From NCBI RefSeq assembly GCF_000524195.1, contig NW_020170383.1, forward strand, positions 716,884 through 780,883: a stretch of 64,000 nucleotides of DNA, written 5' to 3'. Origin of the DNA: Echinococcus granulosus. Its lineage: Eukaryota; Platyhelminthes; Cestoda; Cyclophyllidea; Taeniidae. A program made the translations under genes and the position numbers. Each line of letters begins with the position of its first letter. Within the stretch, counting starts at the first letter, position 1. Positions 53,301 through 64,000 of this stretch are shown piece by piece. Below the pieces are notes generated by a model that ran no database searches, was not told the origin of the DNA, and was given only the letters and a program-made list of their open reading frames with translations.

Positions 53301-56300
53301 AAGGTACTGACAAACGCCTCAAGGTGGTGCTATGGTGTACACCGATACATGTTTTGGAGGAGAATGTGTTCTGCCTCCACCGTGCTCTTTTATAATTGTG
53401 TTAGTTCAGATTGGGGCATCATGCAATTCGTTTATGCAGCGAGAAGAGCCTAGTGAACACTAACGGAGATATGTTCGATTACAAAAGCTTCACTAGCCAT
53501 TGAAAGCATTCGTGTCGGAAACCAATGTGGTACAATTAAATTGCACAATGTATGCAATTCTAACTACTTCCGATTAAAGTCAACCTCCACCATTCCTTTA
53601 TGCATTCATTACTAAGTGTTGAGAGCAAATCAAGTGAGGCAGGAAAGGTCCAAGTTAGTCTATGAACACTAGATTACACGTTTGTCAACCTTCACTTTTC
53701 CATATATCACATATGTTCATTGCAAAAGCAGTAGTAACAAGTTTTCCACCCTCACAAGTGTCAATACCAGTGTTTTATTCCACCTGTACACTAGTTGGAC
53801 CACTATTGCCGCCTCATTTGTTCCAATTGGCATGCGTCAGAGCAAAAATTGGTTTTCATGTTCCACTTCAGAAGAATTGATATGATTCGACACAAGAATG
53901 ATAACACCGCGCTCCATAGCACATTGGGAACCTTTTCACCGAACAAACATGATTCAGCCACACAGTTGCATCAATGTGCGGTTAGCTGGCAGTCGCATCC
54001 TGTCTCAACTACCAAATGCAAATCTACCCCACCTTCCTCAGTAGAGAGACGGATTTGCAAAAGCATGAGCACCGAATAAACAAAGCCATCTACTCGCATT
54101 AGCGTCACGAATGAAAGTCAGGTGATTCCCTGAAATGAGACAGACCTTGAAGCCAAAGAAGTGAGTGACGTGAGTGAAGATCTCGAAGGAGAAGTCTAGA
54201 GGCACCTCCTCACCAATGGTGTGGTAGAACATGCTCTTGGCTGCCTGAAAGGCGGTCTGACGAGCCTGCGACCACAGGTGCATTTGGAACCAGTGCGGTG
54301 CTTTGGGCTGCCAGCCCGCGAAGGCGCAGTCGCCGGCGGCGTAGACCTCGGGCACGGAGGACTGCATCATCTCATTCACCACCACGCCACCACCCTCTGC
54401 GATGGAGGCCGTAGCGATGCCATCTCGGGCTTCCAGCGTCACAGGGCATGGCGCTGACGGTGCAGTGATAGTGGAGGCGGAGGCAGAGGTGGAGGAGATC
54501 AGATTCGCTTCCACCCCCGTCGCACTGATCACAAAGTCCGCACCGTAGCACTCTCCATTGCTCAGCCGCACGTACACGGGCCAGCTCCTGCAGCAGAGGG
54601 GTGGCAACAGAGGGCCCTCCGCATCACATTCGACTGCCCTGTCACCCGATTCAGCGAACTCCGATGGGGAGAGAATCTGATCCACTTGACACTTGTACAC
54701 TACCTAACAGCATACACCACGGCTTCTAGGTAAGCAACTACACCAAAATCATAATTGCTTCAACATTTCAGCGTCAAGTTCACTTGTAACTGAAATCAAC
54801 CAACTCTCCGACTTCGGCAACCCAGTGCTTACTTAAGCAATCCCACTATTTACTAACTAGTATTAAGTAAGCGTAGAAACGCGTAAATACGAGTTGAGTC
54901 AAAAGGCAGTCTATTTATTTTCAAGCCTTAAAAACAGTCAGGGTTTTCTATCGTCATAAAAGATGCAATCGCTGATAAGGGTCCATAACATGTGGAATAA
55001 CATTTGCCTGGACTGAGAACACAGTGGAAGCCTTCGTGTATACCTGCCTAACTGTGAACACTCCTACGGAACACGGCACTTCTTCCATTGCAAATTACCC
55101 ACTTTTCCACTCGACTCAAGTAAGCATATAGGTAATAACTACATTGCCTTTATGAGCCGCATTTACGCAAAACAAAGCTATCTTGACATTTCGAGAAGTG
55201 GCACAGTAATTGCCTCTTCACTTGACAAAGCATTTATACTTTCAAGGATAGTGACAAGTAGTGGTAATATTAGGAGCACCGAAAGCCAATCCATAAGACT
55301 TTAATCACTGCGTGCTTTGGGTTAAAACAGTCAAGAAGGTGAAAAAGAAGGAACTTAGGGATTACCTTGAGGGGCCGATTGAGTGTGCTCTTGTCAATAA
55401 TGCCAGTGAATTGTTGGCCCTGAGTCCAGTCGGGCCCAAGAGCTGAGCCGGTGAATTTGTTCGCCTCCTCCGCTCGAGTATCATTGGGGGCAGGCACGAG
55501 TTGAGGACCAGAACCTCCGGCGGTATTGCGGTCCGCGAGGGCATAGCGCAGTGTGCGAATCAGCGGCGCTGTTTTACTCTTTCTACCTCCATTGCCAACA
55601 CTGGCAGCCTCACCGGTCGCTCTGCGGCGCTTTGCCAGCCCACTTTGAAGCAGGAACTGCGAGGCAGCAGGATCCAGAAAGGGGACCGAGATGTTCTCAT
55701 GCTTCACCACCCATATCACCTGACACCCCTCGATCTCATAAGCGACCTCCGTGGCTATGCCTCCGTTGCCAACCAACACAACACGACGGGCACCTTTTAC
55801 AGTGTACAAACATTGCACTCAGGTTAATGCCATGTGACGATTGTTTTACACCGTTTCTATAGCCTCTATCAGTGTTACAACGGATGTCGCGGATTGTAGA
55901 CAATTACTCTAGTGCTGAATTACATTTAAGGTTTGTAGAAAAGCCCACTTCTTCTCCATTTGTGATTTTCCACCCGTACATTTTAACCCGTCTTCTTGGA
56001 CCACTTGGAATAACTGTTTAAGACCATATAACACGACCGAACACCTACGATTTGCTTCATTTGAGCAAATGATTGCCCGTCAAATGCTTTCACGCTTCAA
56101 CGCTCCCTTGGTTGGCATTGCATCTATCACGTAAACTACCACATCAGACGGTCAGGTTCCTCAAGTAGCCAAAATGTCAGACATGCGACACAATGGAAGC
56201 TGACTTAATTCAAAGGTTTTAACCATCGTTTTGACGCCGTTTACGAGGATGTACAGCAGCGTTTCATCTTAATCCCAATGACCTGAATCAAGAGCCAACA

Positions 56301-58349
56301 ATGGACAATACACAAGAAGTTTGAATTAGCCTCGACCTCATCATACGGTAAGTGCTAGTTAAACGGAAACTTGGGTACACGCAGCCTTTGTTTGTCCAAG
56401 CTCCACATATCAACACGACTGGATATTAAAGCGCCAAATGATGAGGGCAGCCACCTGGAGATTAAAACCCCGCAAGCACAAGTTCCAATCCTTGCCTAGT
56501 TCAGGATTCATGCCTCATGTTCCAAGTTTCTACGAGTTCCATCTTGAAAACATCATTCGAGCTGTCGGAAAGTCTGAGTACCAAAGTAGTTGACGACGTT
56601 TCAAAAACAGCATAAAAAATTAGGTCATTTAGATTATTTGCTAAAACACTGGCACTGGACGCCACTTGAGGGGTCAAGAGGATGATCGAGCGATGAACTT
56701 TACACCGGCAGTAGTGCTTGTTTACTTGGCACTTCAAAAAATCTGAAATTCCCTAATCCAAAGGTGGTTTAAGATCAATGCACTCCAGCGCTTACGCTAC
56801 TTTTAACAAAGACTTGTTGAGCACTACTTGTTGAAATGCCAGTTCCAAATATCGCTAATATCGTCTCAGTGCTCCCGGTTTTTGTGAAAAGCAAAACTAG
56901 GGTTTCTGCATGGGTCATTCTGGCATGCACATTCAGAGATTTATGCATAAGACGAGGAGTAATCGTAAGCATTTAAGGTTTACGACAAAATAATAACGGT
57001 GAATTATTGATGCTTATACCAATAAAGCCTTTTAACAAGTGGTTTCCTTATTTCTTCTGCATTCACCAACTGATTTACAACTACCAGATCAAACGATAAC
57101 GCGGTTTCACACAGACAGACATGAGAATATTGGTAATATCAACAGAAAGTGGTAGTGTGTAGATCCATTGGTTAAACGAGCTCTGTCTCCACCAAATAGG
57201 TGTTATTGCACCTTTCCCATGCAAATAATCTCCTCTATGTATTATATCGCACTTCTATAAGGCGCAAATGATACACAATTTATGAGCATTAAGTAAGAAG
57301 ACGCGAAGACCAGCAACTTAACACTTCGCCATATGAGACGCATTACGACGCAAATGCACTTGCAAGAATCTGGCTCAGCAAAGGGAGAAAGAGGAGGCAT
57401 TACTGGAGAGGCGAGAGCGGAAGTGGGTGACGGACTCGGTATCGCGAAGGGTCAGCACGAGGGGATGGTGAGGTACAATTGCCCGAGGCACTCCTCCCGT
57501 TGCCACGCAAATGCGTCCGTACTTCAACGGCCGGTTTGGCCTCCCCGCCAAATGAACCAACCGACCTTCGCAGCTGCAGTGGTCAAGAGAAACCCTCAAT
57601 TTCCAAAAGTATACATTACTACCTATCGTTATTTCCCCTTTCGGACTCCACCAAGCTAACAAAATCTAACACTGCAGAAAAGAATCACTCCAACGGCTGT
57701 GTTCTCGCCAAGTCGATTGTGAAAGGGTGAGAGTCAAAACAGTTAACAAAAACGGTGCTTCATTTATCTGACGAAACAAAAGTGGAAGTAAGAACTTATG
57801 CGTTAAGTGAATGGCCAATATACTGGTCGGATAGTGATCAAGAATCACTTATACGTGCGACTGCGCTGGGTCAGTCAACTCTAGCAAATCGGAATTATGC
57901 AATCTTCCCATCTTTTGAGTCAATGAATTGATGCTTTTACGGGGAAGAGAGAAAATGGTTCCGCAGCTGGTCAAAAACACCTCCAAGGCATGCAGTTTCA
58001 TTCAGATCAAGTGAAAGCAGATGAAAAGGAGAGGCGTGCCTTGGACGTACTTCACCTTGGCCACCTTATCGATGAGGACGGTGAGAATGTGGGGCCAGGC
58101 GCGTGACCAGTCCTCGGAGTCACGCTCGGCCACGTCAAAAGACTCGAGGAGGCGAGTGACATGGCGCACGTTGACGATGGTCTTAAGGGTAGGCGAGGCG
58201 GAGATGAGGCAGACTCGCCACTGCGGCGACGGTGGCTCCCTCGAAGCGCACAAGCCTGAGAATTGGGGCACGATCAGTCCACATAGGGTCTCCGCGCACA
58301 CCACTCCCGCTATCCCACCTCCCACTACGACAAAGTCGAAGAATTCGGC
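50307..58349 (-). CDS. PYROXD1: PYROXD1, FAD-dependent pyridine nucleotide-disulphide oxidoreductase domain protein
   Basis: Flavoprotein of the pyridine nucleotide-disulphide oxidoreductase fold. In vertebrates PYROXD1 protects the tRNA ligase complex and its loss causes myopathy. Exons are 58349-58056, about 57573 (or slightly upstream) to 57404, 55793-55366, 54703-54146 and 50564-50307. Junctions 2-3, 3-4 and 4-5 agree in phase; junction 1-2 is unresolved and may hide a microexon. Exon 1 has the FAD-binding [14 protein letters not shown]. Exon 2 has the ATGG motif. Exon 3 has the second dinucleotide-binding motif ([20 protein letters not shown]) and GSALGPDW. Exon 4 has [16 protein letters not shown] and VYAAGDCAF. 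The last exon ends in the family-specific [14 protein letters not shown] and [13 protein letters not shown]. No CxxC redox pair is seen next to the FAD motif, as in other PYROXD1. Low-complexity insertions (STSASAST) make it longer than the roughly 500-aa human protein. No in-frame ATG precedes the FAD motif. Confidence 0.93.
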
Positions 58350-58352
58350 CTA
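58350..58352 (-). other. Candidate trans-splice acceptor at the PYROXD1 start
   Basis: The minus strand reads GTTGTAG, then GCC GAA TTC TTC GAC TTT in the PYROXD1 frame. The TAG is both an in-frame stop and the acceptor, so the first exon must gain its start from elsewhere. Flatworm spliced leaders end in AUG, and joining one here in phase 0 would give [10 protein letters not shown]. An upstream cis exon ending in phase 0 is the alternative. Confidence 0.45.
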
Positions 58353-58630
58353 CAACATGCACGGCAAACTGCGTCACTGGCCTTGCTCCATCAACAGTGT
58401 GTGCTGCGTCTCCGTCAACACACAACTGCGTGCTTCCCTCAGTCAACCAACAGATCATACCCAATTCCATGCAATGCAGAAGAAGACCTACCAGGCGGAT
58501 CGAAAATGTTACTTATAAATAGCCTTGCTCTTTAACCACTCATTTTGATAAGCTATATTGAATCCCATCTTCTCCATCGGACGGGACTAACTTCACGGTG
58601 CAGTTGGAATTGCAATTTCAGTGAGTTCAT

Positions 58631-58636
58631 TTTATT
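58631..58636 (-). terminator. Poly(A) signal of the Orai gene
   Basis: AATAAA on the minus strand about 305 nt after the Orai stop codon and about 280 nt before the PYROXD1 acceptor. It is the best candidate seen in the short Orai-PYROXD1 gap. Confidence 0.5.
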
Positions 58637-58939
58637 CTCCAGAAGCAAAACCTCAAGATCGGGTATTGTTTGCGCAAAACTACCTCACATCCTTTTTGAA
58701 TTGACTGATAAACCACCAACAAAGTTATTTGCAAACAAAGCCATCGAACACCTTAGAGTGGCTACAACAATTCAACGGAGGCATTAACGATAAAGCGGGT
58801 CATGTATGGCATTTAGTACCTGAATGCAAAGGTTAATTCACGCAAAGCAATAGAACAAGTAGTATTGCAACGCACATATATTGAAGTTAGAAAGAAGGCA
58901 GTGAGGTTGTGATAAATAGGCAAGTAGGAATGGAAGCGG

Positions 58940-61900
58940 TCAGGCGGATGGTACGAAGGTGACATCCTGAGATCGTTTAAGGGTGGGACTGGTGGGCAAG
59001 GAAGTACTGTGAGGCTGCGTCGGCGAGTAGGTCCCCTTCTCCAGCTCTGACATCCACCGGTCAAGCGAGTCGACCACCTTGGAAGCGTGCTGATACTTGA
59101 AGGAGATGAGGGTGCGGTAAAAAAAGATAGCAAAGAGTACGAAGACCACCACCACTGGACCCACGATAAGGAAGCAGACGCCTGCCGACCACTTGGAGAT
59201 ATTCCAGAATTTCACCCAACAGGCCAGCACAACTACCACCAGAAAGAGCAGCATCCCAAGGGCTGTACTGAATATCCAGGACATTTCAATGTAGCTGAAA
59301 TAGAAAAATACTGCCGTTTTCCTGTACGAGGGCCAAACAGCCTATCAGTTGTGTCTGCACCAAGGTGACTGACTGCTAACGAGCGGAATGGGCTACTAGA
59401 ACACCACCTAATTAGCAAGCGAAGCTCCCGAAACTACCTGAACCACAGCCATCAGTTTCAACGACACAGAAAAATCCGACATGGCCCATTCGGCGAATAA
59501 TTGGCATTACCGTCACTTTAACCATAATCTCCATAGAATTTTCAGCTTTTTACTGTGCAAGAAAGCAGGAAATTTCCTCTCGTCAGTAACATTCGACCAT
59601 TTGTCATCGAAACCATGCTGATGGAAAGTGTGCCACAATTATAGACAATGTACTCATGGACTACTTCAGACCAACTTCACAAAGTCAAGCGCCAACTCAC
59701 AAGCAATCGAGCGATTGTCAAAAGCTGTATGCATTGTGTATTTAATGATTTCCCCCGATTTTTCCAATATGATCATTTGTAATTTGTGAGCAAATAATAG
59801 GGTTAACCTTTTGACCTCATGGAAGACGGAATTCACTTATCCCAAAGAACAACCTCACCTATAGTCTGTGGTTTTTTACAAATATCAATAAAAGTTCAAA
59901 TATGCTCCCATCAGCAGACACCATTCATGCCCAACTACCAGCCTAGCTACTCGTACTGCCGAAAGCAATTGACACGGAGCAGACAGTTTAGTGCACAAGC
60001 GCCCAAAAACAAACGAACGAAGGGATTCTTCACCAGCAAAGGCACAGCTCAAGGGTCAGTCACGACCCACTCTTAGCGACAAAACGACGTGGCTGCAGAC
60101 ATCTCGGTCAGATGACAGCACTCATTCGTGTTTCGGGAGACCAATGGGCAAGTAAGGTAGGAGGTGGGTGGATGGTGCAAGCCAGCAACTCACCCACGAA
60201 CCTTCTCGTAAGGCGAGTCAATGAAGCCATCCGAGCTCTCGCAGACACTGATATAGCACTCCAACTGCGGCAATATGCAGGTGCTTATCATGAGGGCAGT
60301 GATGTGGACCACGACCAACAGAGATGCAAACGCCGTGAAGACAACTAAAAGCACCTCTGGCACGCGGTTATCCTCGTCGTTCTCTATCTAAAATAAAACG
60401 CTCAAGTCTGTCAGCACAGCACTCAACAAAAGACTAAGCTAAATTAAGGAAAATCTGTAACAGCAGCGGACGTGTGCTATGGAAACTCACAATGTTAAAT
60501 TCCCAAAGGACGACTATGCATACTATTGCGCTTATTTCTTACCAATAACTAGAACCCTCATTTAGAGCAAGTAAGGACAGGTTTAAATGAATTTTCGGAA
60601 AGAATGAAAGGCGATGAAAACTGCACTTCTTGAGAGACGAAAAGGACAGATTTATCGGCTCCCATTTCATTGATAAAGCTTCCAAAAGGCCCGCATTAGT
60701 AGAATAAAACACCACACATTCACCTTAAGAGACCACATTCAGTCTCAAGTTGTGGTGAGGGGCACTAAGTTAATTTCTTAGTCTCAGGCAAATTACCACA
60801 CAAGCGCATGAGCTTGGAACCAACTTCGCCGCCGCTTGGATCCATAGAATGCAATGCTCTTATCCATCAATGGTTGTATAAAGACGTATCGAGAAATGCA
60901 CCAATATTACTGCTTCTGAAGGCCATTTCGGCTCAGTTTAGCTAATTTTCTGGAGCATAAAAGTGGCTAACCACTCAAATACAAAACTGCTACACCAGAA
61001 ACGATTTCCACTTCCCATTGGTTTGATGGGTAATAAACAGGTTACCAAACCCACTCGCATATGGCATACTCTACGGCATTGGACAACAGACCGTCGCAGG
61101 CTTGTCACTGGTGGTAACGTTGCAACCATGAGTTAGGGCAAATGGCATGAACATCCGCTTTGCAACAAGCAGTGCGTAAAGCAGCGTAAAGAACTGTCAA
61201 TTTTACAGTACATTCAACGCTAGACGGAAAAATGACATTGCCTAACAAGTGATAGCAGGAAGTTACAGTGGATGCCTAAAAAAACACCATCTTCGGCAAA
61301 TACTTCCCGGTACAATTTCCAATAACACGAAAATGCAATACGTGCTTATGCAAATTACACTAGAGTATTCTCTAAACTGCCTTTTACTTGTGAACATTTG
61401 GATAGACCAGAGTGCTGCCTTTGTGCGGTAAAATAAATTGAGTCTTAAGTTCATTAACAAACATTAGTCCACCAAACATTGCCCAATTGGGAATCCGCAC
61501 ACTGTGACGAGCTCGATCGCATGCTACACACACATTATGTTGGGATCGTGATGAAATTTCTTGTAAAACTTGATTTACTGTGCATAATCAGGTAAAATAT
61601 ACTCCTTCTGCCACAACTCACCAAATACCACCCTTTGCTAACCCATCCATTTATGCTTTTACCCCTACTTTCGCTCGGTAACTCAATGTTAAAATGGAGG
61701 CATTGTTTAATCCTACTGGCTATTGTTCAAGCATAAAAGTAAGCTATCCCTCATTTCAGAAAATAGCATTTTAAGAGATCTACTGATGTAGGAGAGGAAG
61801 GGATTTACAGTGAGCTCGATCATGGCCATCATGGCAAAACCAGAGAGGAGGGCGCTGGCTCGACTAGAGGCCTTGAGTTTAGCGCGGCTGAGATGCAGCT

Positions 61901-61997
61901 TGCGAATGGAGGTGCGGTTGACAGAGCGGCGAGTCTCCGCCAAGGGCAGATGCTCAGCCCAGGGAAAGTTTCCATCAATTGTGGTATCTCTGTTCAT
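58940..61997 (-). CDS. Orai: Orai, store-operated (CRAC) calcium channel pore subunit, 245 aa
   Basis: Plasma-membrane Ca2+ channel opened by STIM when ER stores empty. Exons are 61997-61809, 60387-60194 and 59294-58940; phases 0 and 2 agree. The N-terminal helix and TM1 are strongly conserved ([13 protein letters not shown], then [13 protein letters not shown]), with the selectivity-filter glutamate at E61 (human E106) and the basic pore residues kept. The acidic outer loop reads IENDED. TM2 includes [15 protein letters not shown]3 runs [14 protein letters not shown] to CWVKF. The TM3-TM4 loop is very short. TM4 ([20 protein letters not shown]) leads into a C-terminal helix ([15 protein letters not shown]) that would contact STIM. 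The human V102 hydrophobic-gate position is Met57 and the E190 position in TM3 is Val148. The ATG at 61997 gives a shorter N-terminus than human Orai1, lacking the proline-rich extension. Confidence 0.94.
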
Positions 61998-63417
61998 CGT
62001 TTCCTGCTCACAGCACTGTCCTCAAGCGTATCAACTGCAAATTCCCATCACAGAGCATTATATTAGTACCATTTATTAGCTCAACCCAAGGTGAAGCACT
62101 CAGATGGCCAATCATTCTCAAACCCACTACTACCTCACAAAAGCGAGTGGTATTTGTATTTTACCTATGATTACTTGTGCGAGTTAGCAATGGGGAAATA
62201 CCCATGTCAATCTAAGCATCAGACAATTCAGACATATTTTTTGAAAAAATCGGTAGACAAACTATTTCAGCATTTCCTCACACCGCAAATAATTCGAAGC
62301 ACATAGGTTATAGTCTTCAATGCATAATAGCACGTATGAGGTTGTGGTTGACGAGTGTACAAACAGCAATAACCAGCGATTGCTCCAACAACAAATGCAA
62401 ATCTTCCGACACTTCTTCAACTAAAATTTGTACACACTTTGGACATAAAACACGTCCCAAAATACCCTGAAGTAACTAAGGCATGCCTAGCTGAACCCAC
62501 AGCAGATAAGTGAAGTCTATCATACCAGAAGTGTTGTCTAAAACAGAAACGGAGGAACAAATCAAGTACAAAATCTGTGCTGCAGCTCAAATTTGACACT
62601 AGCCTTCGTTGCATCATTAACTAATAAAAATAGGGGTTTCCAGTTTTAAAAATTTCGCAACAAATGAAGCCATAAATGAGTTTCAAATCCAACAGATTGG
62701 GGTGGACCATGCACAAAACACTAAAAAGCACACAACAAAGGTAAAAACTCATAAAAGCATCCACCCCATTTAAGCAGCACGGTCGCATAGCTCTGGTTTA
62801 CTATAAAGTCAATGGTGTTGTGTCTAACTAACACATAGGAATCCGAAACCACATCGGCCGGAATCGCCCAAGCACTTACACTAGTGTTTAGGAAAAGAAA
62901 CGCAAAAGGCCAGCAATGCAGGACATACCGGGCACACAATATGCGCGAGGGTCTGGGTGAAAACCCACCGCGTTCAAGTTAGGAGGCATTAAACCAACCC
63001 AAATAAACATTCCAATACAAGATTTATATGGGTCTGAATGAAACATTGATAGTTGAAATTCTGAAGTTTATTGTTGTAATAAGAGGAATGTAGGGTCAGC
63101 CGGTTTAGTTTTAACCAAACAAGTTTGTGGAATGTAAAGGCGAATGATTTCACAGAGGAAGTGGGTTTTGACGATTTCGAGTCACCCATAAAGAAGTAGC
63201 GCATTAATATCAATTTAATAACATATTCTGGGAGGCATGCAATATTGCTTTAAGATTACTAAAACACCCTAAAATCTTCCTAAAGCTGAAAGAAAGTTTA
63301 ATATTCAGACAGAATACATATTTTTGACCTAAAAATGGTGTAGAGCGAGACTCATCTGTCTCCACTCCCCTGTTCCTAACATTATTAGACAAGCCCGGTT
63401 GATTCATTTTGGACATA
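61998..63417. other. Intergenic upstream of Orai
   Basis: AT-rich DNA with only short, unrecognised ORFs on both strands. The Orai promoter should lie at its low-coordinate end. No TATA-like or repeat structure can be singled out. Confidence 0.45.
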
Positions 63418-63423
63418 TTTATT
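63418..63423 (-). terminator. Poly(A) signal of the right-edge gene
   Basis: AATAAA on the minus strand about 56 nt after the stop codon at 63479-63481. It supports the small terminal exon there. Confidence 0.5.
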
Positions 63424-63478
63424 AAAATGAAAATGTGGAGAGGGAAAATACAGCGTTTAAGGAGGGGAACCGCAGTCA

Positions 63479-63907
63479 CTAGGTGCGGGAGAGGAAGATC
63501 CGGTCACGAGATTCGAATTTCCTGATTGCCTCCTCCCTGAAAGGCACGCTAAAACAATATAAGTATTGCAGTGGGTTAGGGAAGAGTGGTACATCCCGGA
63601 GACTATGCAGCCTGTCAAAGGTGCACTAGTAAGGCTCTTGTTTGCTTGCTTTTATAGTTAAAAGTCAGATAATATTTAGAGCCTCACAATCATTCCGTAG
63701 TTTTATTTTTGATTCTGTGCTGAATTATGCTACTACTTCAACCTCCGCATGTTGGAACCAGACTACCGCCTTAAGCAGGATGACCTCTGCTTCATGGTCT
63801 CTTAGCTCCCCTGTGGGTTGGCGGTGTATATTCTATCTTACTGCATGAGTCCATTACTGCTTTGAAGAAGGTTCGGTGGGTAACTTTTGTGGCTTTGGCA
63901 GGCAGAA
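63479..63907 (-). CDS. 3' end of an unrecognised gene entering from the right edge (partial)
   Basis: Two small exons can be joined. One is 63907-63842, with a TTTAG acceptor and a strong GTAAGA donor. The terminal exon is 63536-63479, with a TTTCAG acceptor. Phases 2 and 2 agree. They encode a C-terminus reading SACQSHKSYPPNLLQSSNGL, then an acidic-basic helix (EEAIRKFESRDRIFLSRT) before the stop. An AATAAA follows closely. The 5' part lies beyond the window. Family not recognised. The exon pair rests on splice signals and phase only, so it is tentative. Confidence 0.45.
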
Positions 63908-64000
63908 CTAAACCATATGTACAGCTATCCTTATTTTTTATGGCTAAATACATGGCTTCATTTCCACAGAATAAGAGCATTGGTTGTAAATGGTCAAATT

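Noticed and set aside
1..64000. tRNA, rRNA, spliced-leader RNA and CRISPR features
   Set aside because: I looked for tRNA B-box words, leader-like sequence and regularly spaced repeats on both strands and found no credible instance.

Overview
The window is animal nuclear DNA, most likely from a flatworm and probably a cestode. It is AT-rich and intron-bearing, with GT-AG splice sites and AATAAA poly(A) signals, and it shows nothing bacterial or viral. I rebuilt the genes by joining exons whose reading phases agree. Three introns are exactly 37 nt long and one is 77 nt, alongside introns of several kb. This mix of tiny and long introns is what is reported for tapeworms; the species cannot be named from the sequence.

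Every gene that could be rebuilt is on the minus strand. From the left: a complete 222-aa tetraspanin (3242-5213); a 104-aa orphan ORF (6495-6809); a five-exon docking protein of the DOK/IRS type with a PH-like region, an IRS-type PTB domain and a proline-rich tail (7147-11000); a seven-repeat protocadherin of about 1227 aa (13257-28562); a long gene-poor stretch (28.6-42.8 kb) with a few weak ORFs and one probable terminal exon; an unrecognised three-exon gene (42888-44548); the FAD-dependent oxidoreductase PYROXD1 (50307-58349); the store-operated calcium channel Orai (58940-61997); and the last two exons of a gene that enters from the right edge (63479-63907).

Several products work at the cell surface or in signalling: adhesion (protocadherin), membrane organisation (tetraspanin), receptor docking (DOK-like) and calcium entry (Orai). 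Nothing shows that they form one pathway. Orai and PYROXD1 are head-to-tail about 0.6 kb apart. The first recognised PYROXD1 coding exon has no in-frame ATG and opens in frame 0 right after a TAG acceptor, which fits trans-splicing of a flatworm spliced leader ending in AUG.

No CRISPR array, tRNA, rRNA or intact mobile element was found. No clearly new multi-gene system is visible. The points most worth following are the PYROXD1 start, substituted pore and TM3 positions in Orai, a PTB domain missing one phosphotyrosine-binding arginine, a GC-AG intron, an orphan gene with a GC-box cluster upstream, and an over-represented octamer.
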